Origin: a virus
Strand: one strand, 5' to 3'
IMG/VR virus record: IMGVR_UViG_3300042898_003591
Location: 1-26,196 of that record
DNA length: 26,196 nucleotides
Below the pieces are notes generated by a model. That model made no database searches, was not told the origin of the DNA, and was given only the letters and a program-made list of their open reading frames with translations. Positions 7,746-14,064 of this stretch are shown in pieces. Within the stretch, counting starts at the first letter, position 1. Each line of letters begins with the position of its first letter. Position numbers and translations under genes: made by a program.

Positions 7746-7978
7746 ACTAGATCATCTACTGATACATTGCGTTGCGCTAGACATCGACGCAATTCATCAC
7801 GTACCGTTTCTAGAAGTTTATACTCGCCGTCAGTATACGCATCTCCATTGTATTTTGTTTGACTTCTTAAATACTGATCAAAGTCCCATAATGCTAATAA
7901 ATAGTTAACACCATTGTTAGCATAACGAAAGTCATTTTCTTCTTCCGGTAATTGATATTTTATAGTTAATTCTGGCAT
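7742..7978 (-). CDS. Conserved phage protein (78 aa), function unknown
   Basis: Matches the pattern of a short phage protein seen in many tailed phages: an N-terminal strand 'LTIKYQLPEEENDFRYANNG', a helix 'YLLALWDFDQYLRSQTKY' and a final helix 'LLETVRDELRRCL'. Function unknown. It starts 1 bp after the 86-residue gene and ends in a hairpin terminator that overlaps its stop codon. Confidence 0.85.
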   Translation of the reverse strand: MPELTIKYQLPEEENDFRYANNGVNYLLALWDFDQYLRSQTKYNGDAYTDGEYKLLETVRDELRRCLAQRNVSVDDLV

Positions 7979-7979
7979 A

Positions 7980-8240
7980 TTATCTTTGAGTTTTAAGAAG
8001 GTTACCTAAGTTTTTAATTTTTGGCATCGATGATTCAACGAACATATCACCAATTGCAATTTTCATTTCAGACCGCATATCAATAACCGGTCCAGATGGT
8101 GTCATTGACATTATAATGTGACCATAACCAAATTTTGTTCCTACTTTGGTTAATACTACCTCTCTAAATCCGTTAACTGATTTAAACATTACTACTGCGG
8201 CTACTTCCGGTTTTGCGTTTAATTTTTTAATTGTTTTCAT
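7980..8240 (-). CDS. Hypothetical protein (86 aa)
   Basis: Not recognised. A basic N-terminus (MKTIKKLNAK) is followed by alternating beta strands (VAAVVMFKSVNGFREVVLTKVG), a Gly/Met-rich middle, and a short basic end. It looks like a small soluble beta-rich protein. It is the first gene after the promoter at 8267-8309, with an A/T-rich leader of 26 nt, and is co-transcribed with the 78-residue gene. Confidence 0.7.
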   Translation of the reverse strand: MKTIKKLNAKPEVAAVVMFKSVNGFREVVLTKVGTKFGYGHIIMSMTPSGPVIDMRSEMKIAIGDMFVESSMPKIKNLGNLLKTQR

Positions 8241-8266
8241 ATTTCTTTCTTATTTCTATTATGATA

Positions 8267-8309
8267 TAAAGATAATAGCTTTATTTCAATTAAACAACCG
8301 AAATGTTAA
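8267..8309 (-). promoter_or_regulatory. Phage promoter TTAACATTT-N3-TTG-N20-TATCTTTA
   Basis: TTAACATTT (8309-8301), CGG, TTG (8297-8295), 20 nt, TATCTTTA (8274-8267) on the minus strand. From the -7 box into the leader it is nearly identical to the promoter at 2124, suggesting spread by duplication. Confidence 0.75.
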
Positions 8310-8318
8310 CTTTTTTTA

Positions 8319-8675
8319 TTATTTTAATAAATATTCTGCCGTTGCAATATTTGTAGCCAATAATACATCATGTACATTGCATATACGTAACAACATACTT
8401 ACATCTACTTGATGCGGATGTACATCTAATGGATCGATTAAGAAAATTACTAGGTCAATTTTACCCTCTACTATCATCGCAGCAATTTGTGCATCACCTC
8501 CCAACGGCCCACTTTTTAATTTTGTTACTTTAAGACTACCTACTTGTTCTATATGCGTACCGGTAGTGCCCGTTGCAATCAAATTAAAGTCTTTAAGTAT
8601 ATGAGCATACTTATGTACCAATCTAACCATTTCAGGTTTTTTGCCATCATGTGCAATACATGCAATTGTTTTCAT
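8319..8675 (-). CDS. mgsA: Methylglyoxal synthase
   Basis: A 118-residue protein with the methylglyoxal synthase pattern throughout: AHDGKK (8-13), ATGTTG (34-39), SGPLGGDAQ (55-63), 'LIDPLDVHPHQVDV' (79-92) and 'ATNIATAEYLL'. The catalytic acids of the E. coli enzyme correspond to D10, D61 and D91, with H88 also kept. It should convert dihydroxyacetone phosphate to methylglyoxal and phosphate in the cytoplasm. Compared with the about 150-residue host enzyme it lacks the C-terminal tail after the last conserved helix. The ATG at 8675 was chosen because it fits the family start and sits 1 bp after the upstream stop; an ATG at 8696 would add 7 residues inside the neighbour. Confidence 0.93.
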   Translation of the reverse strand: MKTIACIAHDGKKPEMVRLVHKYAHILKDFNLIATGTTGTHIEQVGSLKVTKLKSGPLGGDAQIAAMIVEGKIDLVIFLIDPLDVHPHQVDVSMLLRICNVHDVLLATNIATAEYLLK

Positions 8676-8676
8676 A

Positions 8677-9099
8677 TTAGTCCCACCAACCTTCAATTTT
8701 TTCTTCTATTATTTTAAATAATAAACGTCTGGCTTTATTATGGCTATCTATTACCGTTTGAAGTGCTTCAGGTGACCTTTCATCCAATTTATAAAGCTCA
8801 TCATAATATTCTTCATTTTGTAATTTATTAATTAACCTAACACATGTCATCATTAACTCAGCATCTCGTTTAGAACTTTCATGCCAATTTCTTTCACCTA
8901 AGTGTTTAGCTTGCTTTTCTAATTTGAATTTTAGTACCTGATAGATATAATGATGATCCCAATCCCGGTCTTTCCAAATTACCCAAAACCATTTGTATAA
9001 GTTCTTAACCCCATACTTAATGTACTTGTGTTGATAAGGTAATTCCCATCGTACCCACCTGTACAATCTCCAATACCATTCGTTATAATCTTTCGACAT
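8677..9099 (-). CDS. Conserved phage protein rich in Trp (140 aa)
   Basis: Has the features of a common phage protein of unknown function: 'KNLYKWFWVIWKDRDWDHHYIYQVLKFKL', then 'ERNWHESSKRDAELMMTCVRLI', ending in 'KLLFKIIEEKIEGWWD'-type sequence. Very rich in Trp and Tyr, mainly helical, with no clear membrane segment. It follows the 54-residue gene (17-bp overlap) and precedes the methylglyoxal synthase by 1 bp, so all are in one translational run from the RNA ligase onwards. Confidence 0.87.
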   Translation of the reverse strand: MSKDYNEWYWRLYRWVRWELPYQHKYIKYGVKNLYKWFWVIWKDRDWDHHYIYQVLKFKLEKQAKHLGERNWHESSKRDAELMMTCVRLINKLQNEEYYDELYKLDERSPEALQTVIDSHNKARRLLFKIIEEKIEGWWD

Positions 9100-9247
9100 A
9101 TTTTGGTTTCTTTAAAAGTCTATCGATATTTGTTTGGTTAAATTTAACTAATTCACGAATTTGTTTACCTAATTCAGTATCATCGTGAATTTCATGAACT
9201 AGATTATCTAATTTTTCTAAGTATAATTCTAAAACATTACTTACCAT
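9083..9247 (-). CDS. Small helical protein (54 aa)
   Basis: Found in a gap. The ATG at 9247 overlaps the TAA of the RNA ligase gene as TAATG, and the frame runs 54 codons to a TAA at 9083, overlapping the next gene by 17 bp. The protein is a charged helix ('LELYLEKLDNLVHEIHDDTELGKQ', then 'IRELVKFNQTNIDRLLKK'), probably a short coiled coil. Its position suggests a role next to the RNA ligase but nothing in its sequence proves it. Confidence 0.7.
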   Translation of the reverse strand: MVSNVLELYLEKLDNLVHEIHDDTELGKQIRELVKFNQTNIDRLLKKPKYVERL

Positions 9248-10383
9248 TAGTGCGAATCTCCAATGTTATGTTTTTCTCCATAGATCAAGTAGTCCGGATT
9301 AATTACTTTGGCTATGTTATTTCGTTCTCCACTGTAATGTTTAATTACAATACCTTCATGCGGTACTTTAGTATCTCCAATAAAGTTGTTGAATACATAC
9401 TTATCTTGTATTTCACGTGACCAGTTGCCATAGTATAAAATTGGAACATAGGATAACTCTAACTCGTTTGTAATAATATCCCAAGCATTATAAGTTGGCA
9501 TATAGTTACCATCTATCATGACATCAAATCCCATGAAGTCGGTTTCGTGTAAGTTATAATCATAATTCTTTTGAATACCGGCTCCATAAACCTCTCCATA
9601 TAAAACAATTCCTTTACCGATTGCATTAGGACCGCAATCTGTAGCATACATCCAAAGCTTTTCTTTAATACCCATACGCTTATTTATATCAGCCCATACA
9701 TCGGTATCGTAAAAACCTTGTGAATCAGATCCTTTTTCAACGTTATGCGAACCATATACATACTCATACTCAGCCCATTCATTACCAAAGAAACGTTTTA
9801 CTTTATCCCAAATAGACAATTTACTTTTCTTTACAATACCATAGCGGGCATTAGTACCATGCATCTTTCTAGTAATTTCAACTAAATCTTCTTCATTAAA
9901 CATATCATTAACGTTTTTCAAATTAGGAAATTTATAATATACATGAAAATTAGGGTTACTTTGATATCTAATTTTCTTACCAGATGTCAATGTAATTTGT
10001 TTTACTGGCGGCTCATATTTAAAGATTTTTAAAGTATCCATCATATCATCGCCTTCATCCCATTTAGTATTAGCATACCCGGTTGCTTTTTTAGCAAATT
10101 CCAATGGAATGATCAAGCACTCTGAATATACACCCTTTAACTTAACAGTTCGAACACGGCCGCCTTTTCTTAAGTAATTAGTTACATTCATTACATCAGA
10201 AAGGTCTTTTGGGATGACTGCATCGGTAGTTGCAATAACAACAAAACCACCAACTTTATATTGACCCTTTTGCACAATTGCTTGCCAACCACCAGCTAAT
10301 GCTACTTCAATATTATCTGCACCTGGAATTGGTACAATTTCACCGATACGTGCTACAAAACATACACTATTTTGATTTTCCAT
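9247..10383 (-). CDS. RNA ligase with N-terminal OB domain (Rnl5/DRA2301-like)
   Basis: Residues about 8-60 form an OB-like domain ('IGEIVPIPGADNIEVALAGGW', 'YKVGGFVVIATTDAVIP'). Then comes a nucleotidyltransferase core with motif I KMHGTN and adenylated Lys173, motif IIIa LYGEVYG (Glu264), motif IV HEGIVIK (343-348), and motif V IAKVI (Lys359). The 378-residue length and OB-first order fit the Deinococcus-type RNA ligase family, which seals 3'-OH/5'-phosphate nicks in duplex RNA. It stands next to a Cpp-REC protein, a P-loop kinase and a phosphoesterase, a set expected for repairing RNA cut by host defence nucleases. Confidence 0.92.
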   Translation of the reverse strand: MENQNSVCFVARIGEIVPIPGADNIEVALAGGWQAIVQKGQYKVGGFVVIATTDAVIPKDLSDVMNVTNYLRKGGRVRTVKLKGVYSECLIIPLEFAKKATGYANTKWDEGDDMMDTLKIFKYEPPVKQITLTSGKKIRYQSNPNFHVYYKFPNLKNVNDMFNEEDLVEITRKMHGTNARYGIVKKSKLSIWDKVKRFFGNEWAEYEYVYGSHNVEKGSDSQGFYDTDVWADINKRMGIKEKLWMYATDCGPNAIGKGIVLYGEVYGAGIQKNYDYNLHETDFMGFDVMIDGNYMPTYNAWDIITNELELSYVPILYYGNWSREIQDKYVFNNFIGDTKVPHEGIVIKHYSGERNNIAKVINPDYLIYGEKHNIGDSH

Positions 10384-10386
10384 AAT

Positions 10387-10812
10387 TTAGTCTATAATAG
10401 TTTCAATAGTATTCGGTACAATCCATCTAACACAATCTTGTGGTAAACGATTAATATGTTTATAATTGTTAATGTAACCCATCATATTAGCAGATCCAAT
10501 TGCGTTAGCTGAATGAACCATTACTTTACAAATAGGAGCTCCATTCATCCATTGGTCTACTAACCATTTAGTACAATCCATTCCGGTCTTTTCTTTAATG
10601 TTATCATAGTTCAAAGAAAAGTTATGATATACATTAGTATGCCATTCCATGATTGCGGTATCGCCTAGGTCATGGTCTAAAGATATTAATTCAATATTAT
10701 CTAATCCAATTTTAGTTACAGTATCTACAAACTCATCATAGTTTTTGACTACAACCCACTTTTCAGTGTCATTTGGAATTCTTATATCGTCTAAGTATAT
10801 ATTATATTTCAT
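10387..10812 (-). CDS. Cyclic-phosphate processing receiver-like protein (Cpp-REC)
   Basis: A stand-alone receiver-like fold of the type linked to RNA end processing. The first strand ends in the acidic pair of LDDIR (7-11), the second conserved block is 'LISLDHDLGD' (about 43-52), and the third is 'CKVMVHSANAIGSANMMG'. Missing kinase or output domains argue against classical two-component signalling. The family is thought to act on RNA 2',3'-cyclic phosphates, which fits the adjacent RNA ligase (3 bp downstream) and P-loop kinase. The promoter -7 box ends 5 nt before the ATG, so the mRNA is probably leaderless. Confidence 0.8.
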   Translation of the reverse strand: MKYNIYLDDIRIPNDTEKWVVVKNYDEFVDTVTKIGLDNIELISLDHDLGDTAIMEWHTNVYHNFSLNYDNIKEKTGMDCTKWLVDQWMNGAPICKVMVHSANAIGSANMMGYINNYKHINRLPQDCVRWIVPNTIETIID

Positions 10813-10817
10813 TATGA

Positions 10818-10860
10818 TAAAGATAATAGCTTTATTTCAATTAAACAAGAAAAATGTTAA
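10818..10860 (-). promoter_or_regulatory. Phage promoter TTAACATTT-N3-TTG-N20-TATCTTTA
   Basis: TTAACATTT (10860-10852), TTC, TTG (10848-10846), 20 nt, TATCTTTA (10825-10818) on the minus strand. It is 5 nt from the ATG at 10812. A weak hairpin (GTTAAA-CTTT-TTTAAC) overlaps the upstream box just after the preceding gene. Confidence 0.75.
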
Positions 10861-10866
10861 AAAAGT

Positions 10867-11283
10867 TTAACGAAGTTTAACTTCAAATCGATTTTCCATT
10901 TTATCTAATGTTTCTTCTGCAACGCCATGTATTGACTTATTACCATGGCGATTTTCTACAATCAAAGAAGTTACATTATACCCGTACGCAGCTGCTAAAT
11001 CTAAATAAGGTTGCATTTCTTTTTGTGTTGTAGTAGTATTTGATACTACAATTTCTGAAAAGTATTGTCCATTTGTTTCTGCATTACGTTGCATTGCAGC
11101 TTCGATTGAAGCAATACACCATTCATGTGCCTTATGAAGTTTAAATGCATCAAATATGTATTCACCTTCTTCATTGATAAAGTACTTATCAGCTTCGAAT
11201 ATAACTCCGGATTGCCAAATAAAATTAGCAAATGATGACTTACCAGCACCAGGCAACCCTCTAAGTATAATTAAATTTTTCAT
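10867..11283 (-). CDS. P-loop kinase, polynucleotide-kinase/N4BP2-like
   Basis: Begins MKNLIILRG, running into Walker A GLPGAGKSS (9-17). Then 'FEADKYF' carries the Asp that in polynucleotide kinases contacts the acceptor, 'IVVSNTTTTQKEMQPYLDLAAAYGY' is the second conserved block, and 'HGVAEETLDKMENRFE' forms the lid-like helix typical of the AAA_33/N4BP2 group. At 138 residues it is only the kinase half; the phosphatase domain of T4 Pnk is absent. The likely reaction is ATP-dependent 5'-phosphorylation of nucleic acid. It is flanked by a phosphoesterase and Cpp-REC, so an RNA-repair role is inferred. The -7 box ends 5 nt before the ATG. Confidence 0.82.
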   Translation of the reverse strand: MKNLIILRGLPGAGKSSFANFIWQSGVIFEADKYFINEEGEYIFDAFKLHKAHEWCIASIEAAMQRNAETNGQYFSEIVVSNTTTTQKEMQPYLDLAAAYGYNVTSLIVENRHGNKSIHGVAEETLDKMENRFEVKLR

Positions 11284-11288
11284 GTTTT

Positions 11289-11331
11289 TAAAGATAATAT
11301 CAATTATTCGTATTTCCTAATACTTTGTTAA
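11289..11331 (-). promoter_or_regulatory. Phage promoter, TAG/TATCTTTA type
   Basis: Upstream box TTAACAAAG (11331-11323), TAT, TAG (11319-11317), 20 nt, TATCTTTA (11296-11289) on the minus strand. The upstream box overlaps the last codon and stop of the phosphoesterase gene. Only 5 nt separate the -7 box from the ATG at 11283. Confidence 0.7.
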
Positions 11332-11978
11332 AAATTTTCATGATGATCATACGGTAATACAAGTGACCGATTAGGTTGATTTTTCATTAGTTTAAGTACT
11401 TCATCCATTCCAATTGGATACAGATTATTTCCATCTACTCCAACATCAACTGCTTTACCAGACGCAATACGTTTATTAGGCGGCAAATGTATATGTCCAT
11501 GTAAATGTATTACGCCGTCATTCATACCATCCCATGATGCAATAGGAAAATGCATTAATACGAACTTGTATTTATCCATTTCACCGTTTTTTACATGTGA
11601 TGGTCGTCTAACATCTAAGTTAATGTAATGTTGAACAGATAAGAACATTTGTTGAACGTCTCCCTTATTCCTCTCTATATGATGATCATGATTACCCAAC
11701 ACTAAGTGGATGTTCTTACAAACCAATCTAGACCTGAATTCTTCAATTTTTTCAAATCCACTAAATGACCAATCACCTAAGTGAATCAAAATATCATTTT
11801 CGCCTACTACTTCGTTAATATTATTAACGAGCGCGGCATTCATTGCATCTAATGATTTAAAGTCTCGAGCATTGTGACTATCAGTCCACCGAGTAGTAGC
11901 TTTACATATATTTGCGTGACTGTAGTGTGTATCTGAAGTGAAAAATAATTTTTGGTCTTTTTCTAACACTAATTTCAT
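11328..11978 (-). CDS. Calcineurin-like metallophosphoesterase, phage type (216 aa)
   Basis: The metal-binding motifs appear in order: SDTHYSH (15-21), GDW (68-70), GNHDHH (95-100), 'LMHFPIASWDG' and HLHGHIH (158-164), followed by 'VDVGVDGNNLYPI'. This is the compact phosphoesterase group often found in phages; relatives act on phosphodiesters or cyclic phosphates. It is upstream of the kinase, Cpp-REC and RNA ligase genes, each behind its own promoter of the same class. Removal of RNA end phosphates is therefore a fair hypothesis but unproven. Its ATG follows the -7 box by 4 nt. Confidence 0.92.
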   Translation of the reverse strand: MKLVLEKDQKLFFTSDTHYSHANICKATTRWTDSHNARDFKSLDAMNAALVNNINEVVGENDILIHLGDWSFSGFEKIEEFRSRLVCKNIHLVLGNHDHHIERNKGDVQQMFLSVQHYINLDVRRPSHVKNGEMDKYKFVLMHFPIASWDGMNDGVIHLHGHIHLPPNKRIASGKAVDVGVDGNNLYPIGMDEVLKLMKNQPNRSLVLPYDHHENF

Positions 11979-11982
11979 AGTA

Positions 11983-12025
11983 TAAATATAATATGAAATT
12001 TTCGTAATTCCTAATAAAATGTAAA
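11983..12025 (-). promoter_or_regulatory. Phage promoter, TAG/TATATTTA type
   Basis: Upstream box TTTACATTT (12025-12017), TAT, TAG (12013-12011), 20 nt, TATATTTA (11990-11983) on the minus strand. Only 4 nt lie between the -7 box and the ATG at 11978, implying a leaderless transcript. Confidence 0.7.
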
Positions 12026-12026
12026 T

Positions 12027-12314
12027 TTAATCTGGATCAGCGGCTACATACACTGTATCGTATATTACTGTAGCTTTACGTAACTTTACCTTTTTCATGT
12101 TATCAATAACGGTATTAAGCGAATCAATTGCATGTATATTATGTTCATGATGCTCATATAAACATATTACCTGTTCTTGCGTTTTAAGTGTCATTGAATC
12201 TAATCTCTTTAATGATGAATCTAATTCATTAAAAATGTTTGGATTTTCAACTGTATATGACTGAAGCATAATAAGTATAAATACCGCAGTTAACGTAGCA
12301 TATATTACTTTCAT
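12027..12314 (-). CDS. Membrane-anchored coiled-coil protein (95 aa)
   Basis: Residues about 4-20 (IYATLTAVFILIMLQSY) form a membrane helix or uncleaved signal. They are followed by a helical, heptad-like region (LDSSLKRLDSM through IDSLNTVIDNMKK) and a short beta-like tail. No lipobox Cys is present. Its ATG overlaps the TGA of the 67-residue membrane protein gene (ATGA). The pair looks like two small envelope proteins made together; spanin-like lysis proteins would have this appearance, but the outer-membrane lipoprotein partner is not recognisable. Confidence 0.72.
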   Translation of the reverse strand: MKVIYATLTAVFILIMLQSYTVENPNIFNELDSSLKRLDSMTLKTQEQVICLYEHHEHNIHAIDSLNTVIDNMKKVKLRKATVIYDTVYVAADPD

Positions 12315-12514
12315 TTACGTGTAATTATATAATTTTGTAAATCTAAAATTTGTTTTTCTAATTTATTGATTCGCTCCTGATAGTATTGTATTTGATTACT
12401 ATATGATCTTTTGTTATCTACATACAGATATGCCATTGCACATAAAGCTAAAAATAAAATAGCCTTTTCTGTGTTCTTAACAAACTCTTTAAATGAAACT
12501 AAAAACTTAGTCAT
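12311..12514 (-). CDS. Small membrane protein with coiled coil (67 aa)
   Basis: A basic N-terminus (TKFLVSFKEFVK), one membrane helix at about 18-33 (AILFLALCAMAYLYV), then a periplasmic heptad-rich segment ('QYYQERINKLEKQILDLQNY'). This topology resembles inner-membrane spanins such as Rz, though much shorter, and also many phage accessory membrane proteins. It lies 1 bp after the fibre-like gene and is coupled to the next membrane protein by ATGA. Function is inferred only as envelope-associated. Confidence 0.72.
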   Translation of the reverse strand: MTKFLVSFKEFVKNTEKAILFLALCAMAYLYVDNKRSYSNQIQYYQERINKLEKQILDLQNYIITRK

Positions 12515-12515
12515 A

Positions 12516-13517
12516 TTATACTAAATACATTCCAATAAACGAAAAATCATATGGCCCTGCTTGAGTACTTTCGAAAATAAGTTGATTACCTACTAATGAT
12601 TTTACAGCTATACCTGCCGATCCAGTACCGGTCGCCGTAACAAATACATTATAATATAATGTGCCTGATAATCCATTAACTGTAATTGGAGGTGATACTG
12701 TTGCTCCCGAATTAATTCGTCCGCCGCCGGCAAACATTGTAGCATTAGATGCAATGGATATCGTCGAACCACTTTGTACAACTTGAATTGTACTTAAATT
12801 ATTAGCTAATGTTGCATTAGTTGCTGATGCAGCTGATGTAGCATATGAAGCTGATATTGAATTTACTGCCCATGAACTAGTTCCAAACAATGATCCGGTG
12901 ATTCCACTTTGTACATTTAATGAACCTGTTAATAATGTAGGCCCTATTACATTAAATGACCCTGTTACTCGTAATGAACCAGTAACTAATGCAGTACCAC
13001 TATATGGAAATCCCGTACCAGAACCTCCTCCATTTAATGCATATGAAGCTGTTGTTGCAAATGAAGCAGATACTACGGCAGCTACATATGAAGCTGTTTG
13101 TGCAAATGACGAACTTATCGATGAATTACTAGTTAATGAATTACTAGCAAATGATGAACTTAAACTATATGAACTAGAAACACTATATGAAGAACTTACT
13201 GAGTAAGATGAACTTACACTTAATGAACTAGATAATGAATATGATGCTGATACAACCGAACCTAATAACGATCCCGTAAATGATCCTGTAAATGAGCCTG
13301 TTCTATAAGATGCTGATCCGGTCCATGTATTTAATGATGCAATAGAACTAGTAACACTAGAAATAGCTGTTATATTAGTCTGCGTAATTATTTTATCACC
13401 GCTTAAATACAATGAAGATAATACGGAACCAGTACCATCGGTTACTGTAGATCCACTAACCTGTAAAATTCGGTGGTAAGATTGTGAAATATAAAGATTA
13501 GTTAAATCGTATGCCAT
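12516..13517 (-). CDS. Serine-rich repetitive virion fibre-like protein (333 aa)
   Basis: After a short N-terminal segment the protein is built from low-complexity repeats: GSFTGSFTGS (74-83), then six-residue SSSYSV/L units from about 97 to 122, then 'SSSFAQTASY' and 'SASFATTASYAL' (136-161). A second repeat block of TGSL/TGSF motifs covers 173-230. The last 90 residues, after a GGG hinge at 264-266, look globular and beta-rich. Such Ser/Thr/Ala/Tyr repeats form elongated beta structures in tail-fibre and decoration proteins of marine and Bacteroidota phages. It is probably a virion surface protein; whether it binds receptor is unknown. It stands close to a large glycan cluster. Confidence 0.8.
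   Translation of the reverse strand: MAYDLTNLYISQSYHRILQVSGSTVTDGTGSVLSSLYLSGDKIITQTNITAISSVTSSIASLNTWTGSASYRTGSFTGSFTGSLLGSVVSASYSLSSSLSVSSSYSVSSSYSVSSSYSLSSSFASNSLTSNSSISSSFAQTASYVAAVVSASFATTASYALNGGGSGTGFPYSGTALVTGSLRVTGSFNVIGPTLLTGSLNVQSGITGSLFGTSSWAVNSISASYATSAASATNATLANNLSTIQVVQSGSTISIASNATMFAGGGRINSGATVSPPITVNGLSGTLYYNVFVTATGTGSAGIAVKSLVGNQLIFESTQAGPYDFSFIGMYLV
13158..13229 (-). repeat. In-frame 18-bp repeats encoding SSSYSV/L
   Basis: Residues 97-120 of the fibre-like protein consist of four tandem six-residue units of SSLSV/SSSYSV/SSSYSL type. The DNA repeats are only partly conserved, with synonymous changes between units. Recombination between units could change fibre length. Confidence 0.6.
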
Positions 13518-13531
13518 TTGTAATATTTCAT

Positions 13532-13539
13532 ATAAATAT
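13532..13539 (-). promoter_or_regulatory. ATATTTAT motif, possible late promoter
   Basis: The minus strand reads TATATATTTATATG 14 nt before the ATG of the fibre-like gene. No TNG box occurs at the distance seen in the other promoter class. Confidence 0.35.
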
Positions 13540-13561
13540 ATAAATGGCTAATAAAATAGAT

Positions 13562-13843
13562 TTAAGCCTCGCCTTTAGGAGTGTTAAACGGAGAATAATC
13601 ATCCCATATAAAGTCTGCTTCTTGCTTATTAGACTTTGTTTCATTTAATATATCAGCGATCTGATTATGAGAATTCGTAAGTTCATTAATATGACTATTC
13701 ATTTTAATAATAGCGTCTCTATATAATGTATTATTAGATTCTAATTTAACAATCTTATCTTCCAATGTCTTTACTCTATTACTTAACAGTACATATAGTA
13801 CGTATCCACTAAGTAATACTCCTATTACTAATATTATATCCAT
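13562..13843 (-). CDS. Membrane-anchored coiled-coil protein (93 aa)
   Basis: Residues 3-20 (IILVIGVLLSGYVLYVLL) form a membrane helix. A long heptad-rich helix ('VKTLEDKIVKLESN' to 'ILNETKSNK') follows, then an acidic aromatic tail (DFIWDDYSPF). Built like the two small membrane proteins at 12027 and 12311. It sits between the fibre-like gene and an intrinsic terminator, with its own TTTG-N19-TATATTTA promoter. The -7 box ends 4 nt before the ATG, so the mRNA is probably leaderless. Confidence 0.78.
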   Translation of the reverse strand: MDIILVIGVLLSGYVLYVLLSNRVKTLEDKIVKLESNNTLYRDAIIKMNSHINELTNSHNQIADILNETKSNKQEADFIWDDYSPFNTPKGEA

Positions 13844-13847
13844 AAAG

Positions 13848-13878
13848 TAAATATATGAAATTTAATTCAATAATCAAA
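13848..13878 (-). promoter_or_regulatory. Bacteroidota-type promoter TTTG-N19-TATATTTA
   Basis: TTTG (13878-13875), exactly 19 nt, TATATTTA (13855-13848) on the minus strand fits the classic TTTG/TAnnTTTG form of this phylum except for the last base. It overlaps the U tract of the terminator just upstream, which would reset transcription for the 93-residue gene. Confidence 0.65.
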
Positions 13879-13903
13879 AAAATAATTGGTCTGGATACCA
13901 ATT
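13876..13903 (-). terminator. Intrinsic terminator
   Basis: AATTGGT (13903-13897) and ACCAATT (13890-13884) form a 7-bp stem with a 6-nt loop, followed by ATTTTTTT on the minus strand. It lies 17 nt after the stop of the small basic gene. Confidence 0.8.
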
Positions 13904-13919
13904 AAATCCGTCATATGAA

Positions 13920-14060
13920 TCAACGACCCTGGCCTCGGTATCTTTTAGGTTTCTGGTCTTTTGGTCCCCAGGCTTTTTTTGCTCTGCCTTTTTTCTTTTC
14001 TCCGAAAGTGATTTTGATTGACCCTTTTGCATTACCTTTTGATTTTTTATCTTTTGCCAT
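13920..14060 (-). CDS. Very small, highly basic protein (46 aa)
   Basis: Too short to stand out, but clearly better than the longer overlapping frame. The ATG at 14060 lies 5 nt downstream of the preceding stop, and the 46-residue product has a coherent composition: MAKDKKSKGNAKGSIK, then 'FGEKKKGRAKKAW', ending 'KPKRYRGQGR'. It has very high Lys/Arg and Gly and few hydrophobic residues. The look is that of small ribosome- or nucleic-acid-binding proteins, and I have seen similar small proteins in Bacteroidota phages as hypothetical. It ends just before an intrinsic terminator. Confidence 0.8.
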   Translation of the reverse strand: MAKDKKSKGNAKGSIKITFGEKKKGRAKKAWGPKDQKPKRYRGQGR

Positions 14061-14064
14061 AAAC

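Noticed and set aside
11046-11249. 67-residue minus-strand frame inside the kinase gene
   Set aside because: It is a second frame fully inside the kinase, whose Walker A motif and conserved blocks make it the real gene.
12027-12314. Outer-membrane lipoprotein spanin
   Set aside because: No Cys is present near the end of the hydrophobic segment, so there is no lipobox.
12898-13206. 102-residue plus-strand frame opposite the fibre-like gene
   Set aside because: Its repeats are the reverse complement of the serine-rich coding repeats, so the open frame is a by-product of composition.
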